NCBI GenBank assembly: GCA_017447265.1
Contig: JAFSOA010000007.1
Coordinates: 62,001-126,000 of the forward strand
DNA length: 64,000 nucleotides
From: Bacteroidales bacterium
GTDB taxonomy: Bacteria > Bacteroidota > Bacteroidia > Bacteroidales > UBA932
Direction of reading: 5' to 3'
How positions within the stretch are numbered: the first letter of the stretch is position 1; every line of letters begins with the position of its first letter. Both the position numbers and the translations under genes were made by a program. Below, in pieces: positions 52,116 through 61,597 of the stretch. The notes below the pieces were generated by a model. It was not told the origin of the DNA and did no database searches. It was given only the letters and a program-made list of their open reading frames with translations.

Positions 52116-55100
52116 TTCTCAGTCACTGCTTCAACGTCCGCCACGGGCTCTTCCTCCTTGTCTTTCCCCTGGAAACGCTCGTGCAACTTCTGGAACACGA
52201 TGAAGAAGAAAGGCGTAACGAAGAGCAGGGCGATGGTACCCACGGCCATACCGGCCGCTACACCGATCGCCAGCACACGGTTGCCGTTCGCACCGGCGCC
52301 ACCGGCGATAATCAACGGGATCATACCTGCAATCATGGTGACAACGGTCATCAGAATCGGCCTCAGGCGCTCCTCGGCAGCAGACAGCGCCGCTTCGGGG
52401 ATTGACAGGCCCTGTGCCCGGCGTTCGGAGGCGAATTCCGTGATCAGGATGGCCGTCTTGGCCAGCAAGCCGATCAGCATGATCACACCGGTCTGCAGAT
52501 AGATGTTGTTCTCCATGCCCTGCAGGCCGCAAAGCGAGATCACGTAGACCGTGCCGAAACTGCCCATCAGGCCGAAAGGAACGGAGAGCAGCACGGCCAG
52601 CGGCGTGAACCACGAGTTGTAGAGCGACGCCAGAATCAGATAGATCAGGATGACGCAGACGACATAGATCAGTGCGGTGGCACTGCTGCCGGAAGCTTCC
52701 TCCATTTCTCGCGACATGCCGCCGTACTCATAGCTGTAGCCGCGCGGCATCTCCTGCCTGAACACCTCGGCAATTGCCTTGTGGGCGTCACCTTCCGTAT
52801 AGCCGTTGGCGGCCATCACACCGCAGGTGATGCTCTGGTAGAGGTTGAAGTGCTCCTCGGAGGACGAACCGACAATCTCTTTCAGCGTGACGAACTCCGA
52901 AATGGGGGCCATCTTGCCGCCGCCCACCTTGACGAAAATGTTGTTGAGCGAGGAGACGTCGAGGCGATATTCCGGCGAAGCGTTGGCCATGATGCGGTAC
53001 ACCTTGCCGAACTGGTTGAAGTTGCCCACATAGGCACCGCCGCAGTACGCGCCCAAGGTCCGGAGCACGGCCGCCGGCGAAACACCGGCCCGGTCGCACT
53101 GGGCCGCATCGACGTCGACCTGGTATTTCGGGAAGCGCTCCGAATAGGTACTCGTCGCCATCATGATCTCCGGCCGCTGACTCAGCTTCGCGAGGAACTT
53201 GTTGGCGTCGGCGTTGAATTCCGACATCGGACGGTCATTCATATCCTGCAGCACCAGGTTGACGCTGTTGCTGCTACCATAACCAGGCACCTGCGGCATC
53301 TGGAAAGGAATTACCACCGCGTTCTTGATGTCGCTGCAACTGGCGGCGAAACGCGTGTAGACGGCGTTGATATTGTGCTTGGCACCAGGACGTTCGTCCC
53401 AGTTCTTCAGACGGATGATGAGGGTGGCATAACTGCTGCCCGCACGTCCGACCATCATGCCGTAGCCACTGACCATGGCGTAGTTCTCCATTTCCGGAAT
53501 CGCCTTGATCTTTTCTTCCACGCGGTCCACAATCTCCTGCGTCTCATGCAGCGTGCAGCCCTCGGGGGCACGCACCTCGACGAAGAACACACCCTGGTCT
53601 TCCTGCGGCACGAGACCGCTCGGCAGGCGCATCATGAAGAAGACCAGCAGGACGGCCGCGGCGGTCAACAGCATCCAGGTGACGACCGGTTTTTTGATAT
53701 ATTTGGCAATGCCGCTCTTGTATTTCTTGAGGATGGCATTGTAGGTGGCCGTATAGGCCTTCTTGGTGTAGTAGTTGAGATTCTTGCGCTCGGTCTTGTC
53801 GTCCGAATACTTCAGCATAAGGGCGCACAGGGCAGGGCACAGGGTCAAGGCGCAGACGCACGAGAGGCCGACGGCCGATGCCAGCGTCACGCCGAACTGC
53901 AGGAAGAAGCTGCCGGAAGTGCCGGGCATGAAGGCCACGGGGATGAACACAGCCATGAAGACCAGCGTACAGGAGATGACGGCCGTCGTCACCTCGCTCA
54001 TCGCTTCGCGGGTCGCTCGCCGGGAATCGCGCTCGCCGGCCTCCATCTTGCCCATGACCGCCTCCACCACGACGATGGCGTCATCCACCACGGTACCGAT
54101 GGCCAGCACCAGTGCGAACAAGGTCAGGATGTTGAGGGAGAATCCCGCCAGCGAGACGATGGCAAACGTACCCATCAGCGACACGATGATGCTGATGGAC
54201 GGAATGATCGTCGCCTTGAAGTTCTGCAGGAAGAAATACACCACCAGGATCACGAGGATGATGGCGATGATGAGCGTTTCCACCACGTTGTGGATAGCGG
54301 CGAACAGGAAGTCGTCGGAGGTTTGCAGAATCTCGAATTCCAGGCCGGCGGGCATCGTGGGCGTCAGGTCTTCGTACAGTTTCCCGATGCGGGCGTTCAC
54401 TTCGGTGGCGTTGGCGCCCGGTGCCTGGAACACCATGTAGATGGTGCCCGGCATACCATCAATCTTCGAAATGAAGTTGTAGCTCACGGCACCGATCTCC
54501 ACGTCCGCCACGTCGCTCAGGTGCAGCAGGTGGCCGCCGTCGCTCGAACGAAGGACGATCGCGTTGAACTCTTCGACCGTCTGGAGCGTGCCCTTGTACT
54601 CCATCGAGTACTGATAGGCGTTCTCCGACTGCTCGCCGAGCGAACCCGTTGCGGTCACGAAACTTTGGCCGCCGATGGCAGCGAACACATCGTTCGGGTC
54701 CAGGCCGTACTGTGCCATCACATCGGGTTTCAGCCAGATACGCAGGGCGTAGGTGTCACCCAGGGCCAGCACGTCACCGACACCGGTGATACGCATCAGC
54801 TTCGGGCGCAAGTTGATGTCGATGTAGTTGGAAATGAAGGTGGCGTCATACTTTCCGTCGGTACTCTTCAACGCACCGACGTGCAGGATATTGCTCTGCT
54901 GTTTCTGAACCTGCACACCCACTTTCGTCACGTCCGCGGGCAACAGGGCCGTGGCGCGGCTGACGCGGTTCTGCACGTTCACGGCGGCGATATCCGGGTC
55001 GACACCCTGTTCGAAGTAGACCTGGATCGAGACGTCACCCGTCGACGCGGCACTGGCCGTAATATAAGTCATGCCCGGCACGCCGTTGATGTTCTCCTCC

Positions 55101-55297
55101 AGCGGACGGACCACCGCTTTCATGATGGTACCGGCGTCGGCGCCCGTGTAGCTCGTCGAGACGCGGACCGTCGGCGGCGCAATGTTCGGGTACTGCTCGA
55201 TGGGCAGCCCGACGATGGCAATGAACCCCACCAGTGCAATGACGATGGAGATGGCGCATGCCATCACATATTTTTTGATGAAAATATTCCCTTTCAT
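52112..55297 (-). CDS. RND multidrug efflux permease (AcrB/HAE1 type)
   Basis: A 1061-residue inner-membrane drug/proton antiporter. It has the HAE1 N-terminus (YVMACAISIVIALVGFIAIV, LPIEQYPNIAPPTVRVSTSY), twelve membrane helices in two sets around large periplasmic loops, and the proton-relay aspartates in helix 4 (GTVVDDAIVVVEAV). The C-terminus is short and charged. The preferred start is ATG 55297; a TTG 9 nt upstream is less likely. It lies 28 nt downstream of the adaptor gene. Confidence 0.96.
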   Translation of the reverse strand: MKGNIFIKKYVMACAISIVIALVGFIAIVGLPIEQYPNIAPPTVRVSTSYTGADAGTIMKAVVRPLEENINGVPGMTYITASAASTGDVSIQVYFEQGVDPDIAAVNVQNRVSRATALLPADVTKVGVQVQKQQSNILHVGALKSTDGKYDATFISNYIDINLRPKLMRITGVGDVLALGDTYALRIWLKPDVMAQYGLDPNDVFAAIGGQSFVTATGSLGEQSENAYQYSMEYKGTLQTVEEFNAIVLRSSDGGHLLHLSDVADVEIGAVSYNFISKIDGMPGTIYMVFQAPGANATEVNARIGKLYEDLTPTMPAGLEFEILQTSDDFLFAAIHNVVETLIIAIILVILVVYFFLQNFKATIIPSISIIVSLMGTFAIVSLAGFSLNILTLFALVLAIGTVVDDAIVVVEAVMGKMEAGERDSRRATREAMSEVTTAVISCTLVFMAVFIPVAFMPGTSGSFFLQFGVTLASAVGLSCVCALTLCPALCALMLKYSDDKTERKNLNYYTKKAYTATYNAILKKYKSGIAKYIKKPVVTWMLLTAAAVLLVFFMMRLPSGLVPQEDQGVFFVEVRAPEGCTLHETQEIVDRVEEKIKAIPEMENYAMVSGYGMMVGRAGSSYATLIIRLKNWDERPGAKHNINAVYTRFAASCSDIKNAVVIPFQMPQVPGYGSSNSVNLVLQDMNDRPMSEFNADANKFLAKLSQRPEIMMATSTYSERFPKYQVDVDAAQCDRAGVSPAAVLRTLGAYCGGAYVGNFNQFGKVYRIMANASPEYRLDVSSLNNIFVKVGGGKMAPISEFVTLKEIVGSSSEEHFNLYQSITCGVMAANGYTEGDAHKAIAEVFRQEMPRGYSYEYGGMSREMEEASGSSATALIYVVCVILIYLILASLYNSWFTPLAVLLSVPFGLMGSFGTVYVISLCGLQGMENNIYLQTGVIMLIGLLAKTAILITEFASERRAQGLSIPEAALSAAEERLRPILMTVVTMIAGMIPLIIAGGAGANGNRVLAIGVAAGMAVGTIALLFVTPFFFIVFQKLHERFQGKDKEEEPVADVEAVTEK

Positions 55298-55325
55298 ACT
55301 TGGCAATCGTCAATCCATAAGCTCA

Positions 55326-56426
55326 TCAGAAGAGTACGCGCTGGCCTTCCATCACGTTGTTGGCACCTACGGTGACGATCTTGTCGCCCTCGGAAAGGCC
55401 TGAGGTGACGATGATGTCCTGGCCGCTCGAGAAGGACTCCGTCGTCACGGTAACGGCGGTAGCGGTGCTGTCAGGCCGTACCAGATAGACCAGCGAACGG
55501 TCCTGCAGACGAACGAGCGCGTTCTGCGGGATCACGATCACGTCCTGCCGGTCTTCGGGAATCACAATCGTGCCCTGGATGCCGCTGTAGAGGATGCCGT
55601 CGGGATTGGGGAACGAGGCCTTGCAGGCAATGGTACCCGTGGTGGCATTCACCACACCGGCGGCACGCGTGATGCGGCCTTTGTACTGATACTCCGTACC
55701 GTTCTTCATCAGGAATGTGACGTCCGGGAAGAATTTCAGGGCGTCTTTTATCTTTCCTTCGTAACCCATGGAATAGGCGTTTTCCAAAACCGCTTCCGGA
55801 AGGGAGAACTGCGCGTCCATCATCGCGTTGCCGCTGACAATCGTCAGGCGGGTACCCGGCGTCACCTGGTCGCCCGCGAAGACGGGGATATCCCCGATGA
55901 TGCCAGCCACCGGCGAAGTGATGGTGCAGAAGCCCAGGTTCACCCGGGAACGGCTCACCGCCGCACGCGCCTGGCTCACAGCAGCCTGCGCCTGCTTATA
56001 GTTGTTTTCCGAATTGTCCAGCATGTAGCGGCTGACGATATTCTTCGCATACAGGTTCTTGTTCGACTCGTACTCCAGCTTCGCGCTGCTTTCCCGCGCC
56101 TCGGCTGCCAGGAGGTTCGCCTCGGCAGCTTCCAGGTCCAGCTGGGCGTTGCGCGAATCAATGACGAAAAGGACCGTGCCCCTTTCCACCTGCTGACCCT
56201 CGCTGACAGCGATTTTCATCAGCTGTCCGCTCACCTGGGGCGTGATGGTTACGTCGGACTGGCCTTTCAGCTTCGCACTGAACTTGATGGGGACCACGAT
56301 GTCCTGTTTCTTGATTGTCAGCGTCTCGTAAGACGTCGGAACCACCTTGGGCGTCTCCTGTCCGCAAGAGACCAGCACGACCAGGGCGCCGAGCAGCATG
56401 ACCCACTTCATTGCATTTCTTTTCAT
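55326..56426 (-). CDS. RND efflux periplasmic adaptor, lipoprotein
   Basis: A 366-residue membrane-fusion protein with lipobox LVSC (about Cys21). Domains: lipoyl half (ITPQVSGQLMKIAVSEGQQV), helical hairpin (LEAAEANLLAAEARESSAKL), second lipoyl half (FCTITSPVAGIIGDIPVFAG), beta-barrel and proximal domains (IVIPQNALVRLQDRSLVYLV). It joins the RND permease to the outer channel. It follows glyS by 27 nt; a minus-strand TAACTTTG at 56456-56449 could give it its own promoter. Confidence 0.94.
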   Translation of the reverse strand: MKRNAMKWVMLLGALVVLVSCGQETPKVVPTSYETLTIKKQDIVVPIKFSAKLKGQSDVTITPQVSGQLMKIAVSEGQQVERGTVLFVIDSRNAQLDLEAAEANLLAAEARESSAKLEYESNKNLYAKNIVSRYMLDNSENNYKQAQAAVSQARAAVSRSRVNLGFCTITSPVAGIIGDIPVFAGDQVTPGTRLTIVSGNAMMDAQFSLPEAVLENAYSMGYEGKIKDALKFFPDVTFLMKNGTEYQYKGRITRAAGVVNATTGTIACKASFPNPDGILYSGIQGTIVIPEDRQDVIVIPQNALVRLQDRSLVYLVRPDSTATAVTVTTESFSSGQDIIVTSGLSEGDKIVTVGANNVMEGQRVLF

Positions 56427-56453
56427 ATGTCTATAATCTTGATTGTTTCAAAG

Positions 56454-58007
56454 TTACAATGAAATCCTGTGAATTTTCTTGAAGAGCGGTTTCATGCTCA
56501 CTTTTTCGACGACGATTTCGCGCAGGCGTTCGATGGGAATGCGCTCCTGCTGCATGCTGTCGCGGTCCCGGAGTGTCACGCAGCCATCTTCCAGCGTGTC
56601 GTGGTCGATGGTGATGCAGTACGGTGTGCCGATGGCATCCTGGCGGCGGTAGCGCTTGCCGATGGAGTCTTTTTCGTCGTACTGGCAGTTGAAATCGAAG
56701 CGCAGTTCGTCGAGGATCTCGCGGGCTTTCTCCGGCAGGCCGTCCTTCTTGACCAGCGGCAGCACGGCCAGCTTCACCGGCGCGATGCAGGCGGGCAGCT
56801 TCAGCACGACACGGTCCTCGCCGTTCTCCAGCTTCTCTTCCGTGTAAGCCGAGGAGAGGATGGCCAGGAACGTGCGGTCGAGGCCGATCGAGGTCTCGAT
56901 GACGTACGGCGTATAGCTTTCGTTGGTCTCGGGATCGAAATACTGGATCTTGCGGCCGCTGAATTTCTGGTGCTGCGACAGGTCGAAGTCGGTGCGGCTG
57001 TGGATGCCTTCCAGTTCCTTGAAGCCGAACGGGAACTCGAATTCGATGTCCGTGGCGGCGTTGGCGTAGTGCGCCAGCTTCTCATGGTCGTGGAAACGGT
57101 ATTTCTCGTCGCCCAGACCCAGGGCCTTGTGCCAGGCCAGGCGTGTCTCCTTCCACTTCGAGAACCACTTCATCTCTTCGCCGGGACGCACGAAGAACTG
57201 CATCTCCATCTGCTCGAACTCGCGCATGCGGAAGATGAACTGCCGCGCCACGATCTCGTTGCGGAAGGCCTTGCCGATCTGCGCAATGCCGAAAGGCACT
57301 TTCATGCGGCCCGTCTTCTGCACGTTGAGGAAGTTGACGAAGATACCCTGGGCGGTCTCGGGACGGAGGTAGATGGTACCCACGCCGCCGTCGACGTTAC
57401 CCAGCTGGGTGCTGAACATCAGGTTGAACTGCCGCACCTCGGTCCAGTTCTTGGTGCCGGAGATCGGGCAGGCGATCTCGCAGTCCACAATAATCTGGCG
57501 GAGCTCCTTCAAGTCGTTGTCGTTGAGAGCCTTTGTCATCCGCGCGTGCACTTCGTCGTATTTGACCTTGCTGCGCTGGACGTTGGGGTTGGTGGCGCGG
57601 AACTGCGCCTCGTCGAAGGCTTCGCCCCATTTGCGGCGGCCCTTCTCCACCTCCTTGTCCATCTTCTCCTCGAGCTTGGCGAGGTAGTCTTCGATCAGGA
57701 CGTCGGCACGGTAGCGCTTCTTCGAGTCCTTGTTGTCGATGAGCGGGTCGTTGAAGGCACCCACGTGGCCCGATGCCTCCCAGATGCGGGGATGCATGAA
57801 GATGGCGGAGTCGATGCCCACGATGTTGTCGTTGAGGTGGACCATCGCCTCCCACCAATACTTCTTGATATTGTTTTTCATCTCGACGCCCATCTGTCCA
57901 TAGTCATACACGGCGCTCAGTCCGTCGTAGATTTCGCTGGACTGAAAAATGAAACCATACTCTTTGGCATGCGCCACGAGCGTCTTGAATACTTCTTCCT
58001 GTGTCAT
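56454..58007 (-). CDS. glyS: Glycyl-tRNA synthetase, single-chain (alpha2) type
   Basis: Charges tRNA-Gly. The 517-residue protein is the dimeric class II type: N-terminal HAKEYGFIFQSSEIYDGLSA and VYDYGQMGVEMKNNIKKYWW, motif 2 in AFRNEIVARQFIFRMREFEQ, motif 3 around ETSIGLDRTFLAIL, and C-terminal anticodon-binding domain (PVKLAVLPLVKKDGLPEKAR). The ATG overlaps the stop of folK (ATGA). A longer in-frame extension upstream lies wholly in folK and was discarded. Confidence 0.96.
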   Translation of the reverse strand: MTQEEVFKTLVAHAKEYGFIFQSSEIYDGLSAVYDYGQMGVEMKNNIKKYWWEAMVHLNDNIVGIDSAIFMHPRIWEASGHVGAFNDPLIDNKDSKKRYRADVLIEDYLAKLEEKMDKEVEKGRRKWGEAFDEAQFRATNPNVQRSKVKYDEVHARMTKALNDNDLKELRQIIVDCEIACPISGTKNWTEVRQFNLMFSTQLGNVDGGVGTIYLRPETAQGIFVNFLNVQKTGRMKVPFGIAQIGKAFRNEIVARQFIFRMREFEQMEMQFFVRPGEEMKWFSKWKETRLAWHKALGLGDEKYRFHDHEKLAHYANAATDIEFEFPFGFKELEGIHSRTDFDLSQHQKFSGRKIQYFDPETNESYTPYVIETSIGLDRTFLAILSSAYTEEKLENGEDRVVLKLPACIAPVKLAVLPLVKKDGLPEKAREILDELRFDFNCQYDEKDSIGKRYRRQDAIGTPYCITIDHDTLEDGCVTLRDRDSMQQERIPIERLREIVVEKVSMKPLFKKIHRISL

Positions 58008-58420
58008 ATCGTGATGTCGTTTAATAATTCTTGTACGTAAGGCCGCTCCCGGACTTGCGGGTGCGGAATGACCAGACGGTCGGTATGTATCTCTAAATCG
58101 TTGTATTTCAGAATGTCGATATCGATGGTGCGGTTGTGGAACACGCGCTGGCCGGCGGCGTCGAATTCCGGCGCGTGGCGCGGACGGCCCAGCCGTACTT
58201 CGATGTCCTGGCAAAGGTCGAGCAGCGCTTCGGGCGCGATGTCGCTCGCAAAGCACAGCGCCTGGTTGAGAAAGGCCGGCCCTTCGAAACCCAGCGCCCC
58301 GGTCTCGAGCACGCGCGAGCAGAGCATGTCGACCTTGAGCGCTTCGGCCAGCATGGCCTGCGCCTGCTCCAGGTTCCATTCCCGGTCGCCCAGGTTCGAT
58401 CCGAGTGCCAGATAGATCAT
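58004..58420 (-). CDS. folK: 6-hydroxymethyl-dihydropterin pyrophosphokinase
   Basis: Folate pathway enzyme that transfers pyrophosphate from ATP to the pterin. The 138-residue protein has the N-terminal signature YLALGSNLGDREWNLEQAQA, the ALCFASDIAPEALLDLCQDI loop, and FHNRTIDIDILKYND with the metal-binding Asp-x-Asp. It is somewhat shorter than the usual 155-165 residues. The start overlaps the SufE-DUF59 stop (ATGA), and its stop overlaps glyS, so four genes from sufS to glyS are chained. Confidence 0.93.
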   Translation of the reverse strand: MIYLALGSNLGDREWNLEQAQAMLAEALKVDMLCSRVLETGALGFEGPAFLNQALCFASDIAPEALLDLCQDIEVRLGRPRHAPEFDAAGQRVFHNRTIDIDILKYNDLEIHTDRLVIPHPQVRERPYVQELLNDITI

Positions 58421-59175
58421 AGCATGCCCAATTCCAGTTTCGCCTCTTCGCTCATGCGGTCGGTGGTCCATTCCGGCTCGAAAACCAGGTCCACCTGCAC
58501 CTCCTTCACGCCCGGCACGTCAGACACCGCCTCCTGCACCTGCGCCACCACCTCGTCGGCGATGGGGCAGTTCGGCGCGGTGAGCGTCATCTTGATGAAC
58601 ACCACCCCGTCGGCATCGGCCTGGATATCATAGATCAAGCCCAGATCATAGACGTTCACCGGGATTTCCGGGTCATATACTTGCCTGAGTGCCAGGATGA
58701 TTTCATCTTCCAGCCCTTTTCCGTCCTTCCCATCTCCGTCATGCCGGGCTTCACCCGGCATCCCGGCGTAATGCTTCGCATATTGCTTGACCGTCTCGAT
58801 CATCGACACCAGGCCGTTGGCCCGGGTCGGCGAGAGGTTCTCTTTCAGGCCGATCTGCCCGATGAAGTCCTCGTCGGCCGCCAGGATGTCGGCGGGCGTC
58901 TGGTTGTCGTAGACCTTGAGCAGCAGCGAGATGATGCCCTTGGTGATGATGGCGTCGCTGTCGGCCGAAAAGCGAAGCCGCCCGTTCTCAGGCCGGCAGG
59001 CCAGCCACACGCGCGACTGGCAGCCTTTGATGAGGTGCTCATCCGTTTTGTCTTTCTCGTCGATCAGGGGCATTTCCTTGCCCAGTTCGATGAGGTACTC
59101 GTATTTGTCCATCCAGTCCGTGAAGACAGCAAACTCCTCCACGATGCCGGCTTGTATGTCTTGTATCGTATTCAT
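58417..59175 (-). CDS. SufE-DUF59 (SufT-like) fusion protein
   Basis: A 252-residue fusion. Residues 1-138 are SufE, which accepts sulfur from SufS on Cys52 in LIKGCQSRVWLAC. Residues about 154-252 are a DUF59/MIP18-type domain used in Fe-S cluster delivery: LRQVYDPEIPVNVYDLGLIY and TLTAPNCPIADEVV. The linker between them (MPGEARHDGDGKDGKG, 139-154) begins with seven residues encoded exactly by a copy of the 21-bp dispersed hairpin. The gene overlaps both neighbours by 4 nt. The fusion joins sulfur transfer and cluster delivery; Mrp in this window lacks its own DUF59 domain. Confidence 0.92.
   Translation of the reverse strand: MNTIQDIQAGIVEEFAVFTDWMDKYEYLIELGKEMPLIDEKDKTDEHLIKGCQSRVWLACRPENGRLRFSADSDAIITKGIISLLLKVYDNQTPADILAADEDFIGQIGLKENLSPTRANGLVSMIETVKQYAKHYAGMPGEARHDGDGKDGKGLEDEIILALRQVYDPEIPVNVYDLGLIYDIQADADGVVFIKMTLTAPNCPIADEVVAQVQEAVSDVPGVKEVQVDLVFEPEWTTDRMSEEAKLELGML
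58741..58761. repeat. 21-bp dispersed hairpin, copy inside a coding region
   Basis: ATGCCGGG, CTTCA, CCCGGCAT: perfect 8-bp arms, 5-nt loop. On the minus strand it reads as seven codons, MPGEARH, in the linker of the SufE-DUF59 protein. Same layout as at 44127 and 49693. Confidence 0.85.
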
Positions 59176-60398
59176 CGCAGCATGTTGATGGCGCGGCGGA
59201 GCGAAGCCATGAAGGCCTCACACTCCGCGAGCGTGTTGTAAGGGGCCAGCGAGGCCCGCAGCATGGACGTCTGTCCGTAGCGCCGCAGCAGCGGTTCGGC
59301 GCACATGTGCCCGGAACGCACCGCGATGCCCATCTTGTCGAGAATCTGGGCCAGGTCGCCTGCAAACGCACCTTCCACGGTAAAGGAGAAGAGCGGAATC
59401 TTGCGCTCCGCTTTGCGGGGTGTGCCATACAGACGCAGTCCGTCGATCTTCGTGAGTTCGGCCAGCAGATAGTCGCGCATGGTGCGCTGGGCGGCCTGCA
59501 GGCCCTCGTCTTCCGCCATGCGCTGCGCCAGCTCCAGGGCGGGCGCCATGCAGGCGGCGGCCACGTAGTTCTGGGTGCCGGCCTCAAATTTCAGGGGCAG
59601 CGGCGCATAGGTGGTCTTTTCGAACGTGACCGTTTCGATCATCTCGCCCCCGCCCATGTACGGCGGCATCGCGTCAAGCCATTTGCGTTTGCCGTAGAGA
59701 ACGCCGATGCCGGTGGGCGCATAGATCTTGTGGCCGGAAAACACGTAGAAGTCGCAGTTGAGCGCCTGTACATCGACCGGTGCATGGACAATGCCCTGGG
59801 CACCGTCGAGCAGCACCGGGACGGCGTGTCGATGCGCCGTCTCCACGATTTCCCGCACGGGATTGACCACGCCCAGCACGTTGGAAATGTGCGTCAGGGC
59901 CACCAGCTTGATCCGCCCTTCCGCCGCCTGGAGGCGACGGTCCAGCTCCGGCAGCGAAAGCTCCCCGTCCTCGTCGACCGGCAGCACCTCCAGCGAGGCG
60001 CCGTGGCGTTCGCAGGCCAGCTGCCAGGACACGAGGTTGCTGTGATGTTCCGCCTCGGAGAGGAGGATGCGGTCGCCCGGAGCGAGGTAACGCTGTGAGA
60101 AACAACTGGCTACCAGGTTGATGGAAGCGGTGGTTCCGCTGGTGAAGACCACATTTTCCCGGGCCGGCGCGTTGATGAAACGCCGCACGGCTTCGCGGCC
60201 GGCTTCATACAGCTCCGTTGCGTAGGCGCTCAGCCGGTGCACGGCGCGATGGATGTTGCCGTTGGCCTCCACGCTCATCCGCTGCTGGAGTTCGAGCACG
60301 CTGCGCGGCCGCTGCGCTGTAGCAGCGTTGTCGAAATAGATCAGCGGTTTGCCGTAGATCTGCCTGTCGAGCGCGGGAAATAAAGGCCTTGTTTCCAT
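59172..60398 (-). CDS. sufS: Cysteine desulfurase SufS
   Basis: Pyridoxal-phosphate enzyme that takes sulfur from cysteine and passes it to SufE. The 408-residue product has IYFDNAATAQRP, SEAEHHSNLVSWQ, the cofactor lysine in FSGHKIYAPTGIG and the active cysteine in RSGHMCAEPLLRR. The start MEtRPLF at 60398 matches family length; an upstream in-frame ATG adds 35 residues overlapping the divergent ruvA promoter. SufE-DUF59 follows with a 4-nt overlap. SufB, SufC and SufD are not in this window. Confidence 0.95.
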   Translation of the reverse strand: METRPLFPALDRQIYGKPLIYFDNAATAQRPRSVLELQQRMSVEANGNIHRAVHRLSAYATELYEAGREAVRRFINAPARENVVFTSGTTASINLVASCFSQRYLAPGDRILLSEAEHHSNLVSWQLACERHGASLEVLPVDEDGELSLPELDRRLQAAEGRIKLVALTHISNVLGVVNPVREIVETAHRHAVPVLLDGAQGIVHAPVDVQALNCDFYVFSGHKIYAPTGIGVLYGKRKWLDAMPPYMGGGEMIETVTFEKTTYAPLPLKFEAGTQNYVAAACMAPALELAQRMAEDEGLQAAQRTMRDYLLAELTKIDGLRLYGTPRKAERKIPLFSFTVEGAFAGDLAQILDKMGIAVRSGHMCAEPLLRRYGQTSMLRASLAPYNTLAECEAFMASLRRAINMLR

Positions 60399-60450
60399 AA
60401 TCTCGCAAAAATAGTTATTTTTACAGAAAATTCTACAAAACCGAGCCGCT

Positions 60451-61044
60451 ATGTACGAATATATCACCGGTCGCCTTGAAGAAATCACCCCCACCGACGC
60501 CATCGTGGAAGCCTGCGGCGTAGGCTACGACCTGCTCATCTCCCTCAGCACCTTCTCCAGGCTGCAAGGCGCCCAGGGCCGGCAGGTGAAACTCTACACC
60601 AGCCACCTGGTGCGGGAAGACGACGAGGCGCTCTACGGCTTTGCCGACAAGGCGGAGCGCAGCGTCTTTGTGCAGCTCATTTCCGTCAGCGGCGTCGGTC
60701 CCGGCTCCGCCCGGATGATCCTTTCGGCCATGACGGCCGACGAAGTGCGGGAAGCCGTGCTCGCCAACGACGTCAACAAATTCAAGTCGGTCAAGGGCAT
60801 CGGCCTGAAAACGGCCCAGCGCGTGATCCTCGACCTGAAAGACAAGATCGGCAAGGGCGGCGACACGTTCAGCTTCGACACGCCGGGCGGCGGCGCATCG
60901 GCCGTTCGCGAGGAGGCCCAAAGCGCCCTGACCCTGCTCGGTTTCGCCAAGCCCGCTGTCGAGAAGACGCTCGACAAACTGCTCAAGGAGACCCCGGACG
61001 CTTCGCTTGAAGACCTGATCAAGCGGGCCTTGAAACTGCTGTAA
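60451..61044 (+). CDS. ruvA: Holliday junction helicase subunit RuvA
   Basis: Binds four-way junctions and loads RuvB. The 197-residue product has the N-terminal OB domain (YEYITGRLEEITPTDAIVEA), the two helix-hairpin-helix motifs (LISVSGVGPGSARMILSAM; SVKGIGLKTAQRVILDLKD) and the C-terminal three-helix domain III (ALTLLGFAKPAVEKTLDKLL). ruvB is not adjacent. It is divergent from sufS. Confidence 0.96.
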   Translation: MYEYITGRLEEITPTDAIVEACGVGYDLLISLSTFSRLQGAQGRQVKLYTSHLVREDDEALYGFADKAERSVFVQLISVSGVGPGSARMILSAMTADEVREAVLANDVNKFKSVKGIGLKTAQRVILDLKDKIGKGGDTFSFDTPGGGASAVREEAQSALTLLGFAKPAVEKTLDKLLKETPDASLEDLIKRALKLL

Positions 61045-61095
61045 CTGCCTCAACACGCAGATTTTGGCTTTATTCGTAAAATGATTGTCAAATTT

Positions 61096-61127
61096 TTTGG
61101 CAGTCTGGAAAGGAATTTGTATATTTG
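61096..61127 (+). promoter_or_regulatory. Promoter of gcvH
   Basis: TTTG (61096-61099) and TATATTTG (61120-61127) are 20 bp apart. The start would be near 61134, leaving a leader of about 15 nt. Confidence 0.65.
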
Positions 61128-61148
61128 TGGCGCTGAATAGTGTGAACT

Positions 61149-61523
61149 ATGAAAACACCTGCTGAACTTAAATACACGAAAGATCACGAATGGGTCCGCG
61201 TCGAAGGCGACGTGGCCATTGTCGGTATTACCGATTTCGCCCAAAGCGAACTGGGTGACATCGTCTTCGTCGACATCCAGACGGAAGGCGAAACCTTGTC
61301 CAAAGAGGAAGTTTTCGGCACGATTGAAGCCGTGAAGACGGTCGCCGATGCCTTCATGCCGGTTTCCGGTGAGGTGGCTGAGGTCAATCCCGCGCTCGAA
61401 GGCGCTCCTGAACTGGTGAACTCCGATCCTTACGGTGAGGGATGGATGATCAAGATCAAATTCTCCGACCCTTCGGAATTTGATACCCTCCTTTCTGCTG
61501 CGCAGTATGAGGAAATAATCTGA
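61149..61523 (+). CDS. gcvH: Glycine cleavage system H protein
   Basis: Lipoyl carrier of the glycine cleavage system. The 124-residue product has the family start ([20 protein letters not shown]), [17 protein letters not shown] and the lipoylation lysine in [20 protein letters not shown]. No gcvT or gcvP is nearby, which is common in Bacteroidota. It has its own promoter and terminator. Confidence 0.96.
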   Translation: MKTPAELKYTKDHEWVRVEGDVAIVGITDFAQSELGDIVFVDIQTEGETLSKEEVFGTIEAVKTVADAFMPVSGEVAEVNPALEGAPELVNSDPYGEGWMIKIKFSDPSEFDTLLSAAQYEEII

Positions 61524-61551
61524 TTTGTAAAAATCAAAAATGTGATGTGTT

Positions 61552-61590
61552 CAAGGGGAATCTCAAACGAGGTTCCCCTTGGTTATTTTT
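61552..61590 (+). terminator. Terminator of gcvH
   Basis: CAAGGGGAA (61552-61560) pairs with TTCCCCTTG (61573-61581), 12-nt loop, followed by a T-rich tail. Confidence 0.75.
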
Positions 61591-61597
61591 GTTGACG

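Noticed and set aside
52781..55375. Long open frame antisense to the RND permease gene
   Set aside because: Its histidine/arginine-rich translation is the mirror of a well-supported gene; such frames are common in GC-rich DNA with strong third-position bias. The same holds for long antisense frames over the protease (25.6-27.8 kb) and EF-G (39.7-41.5 kb) genes.
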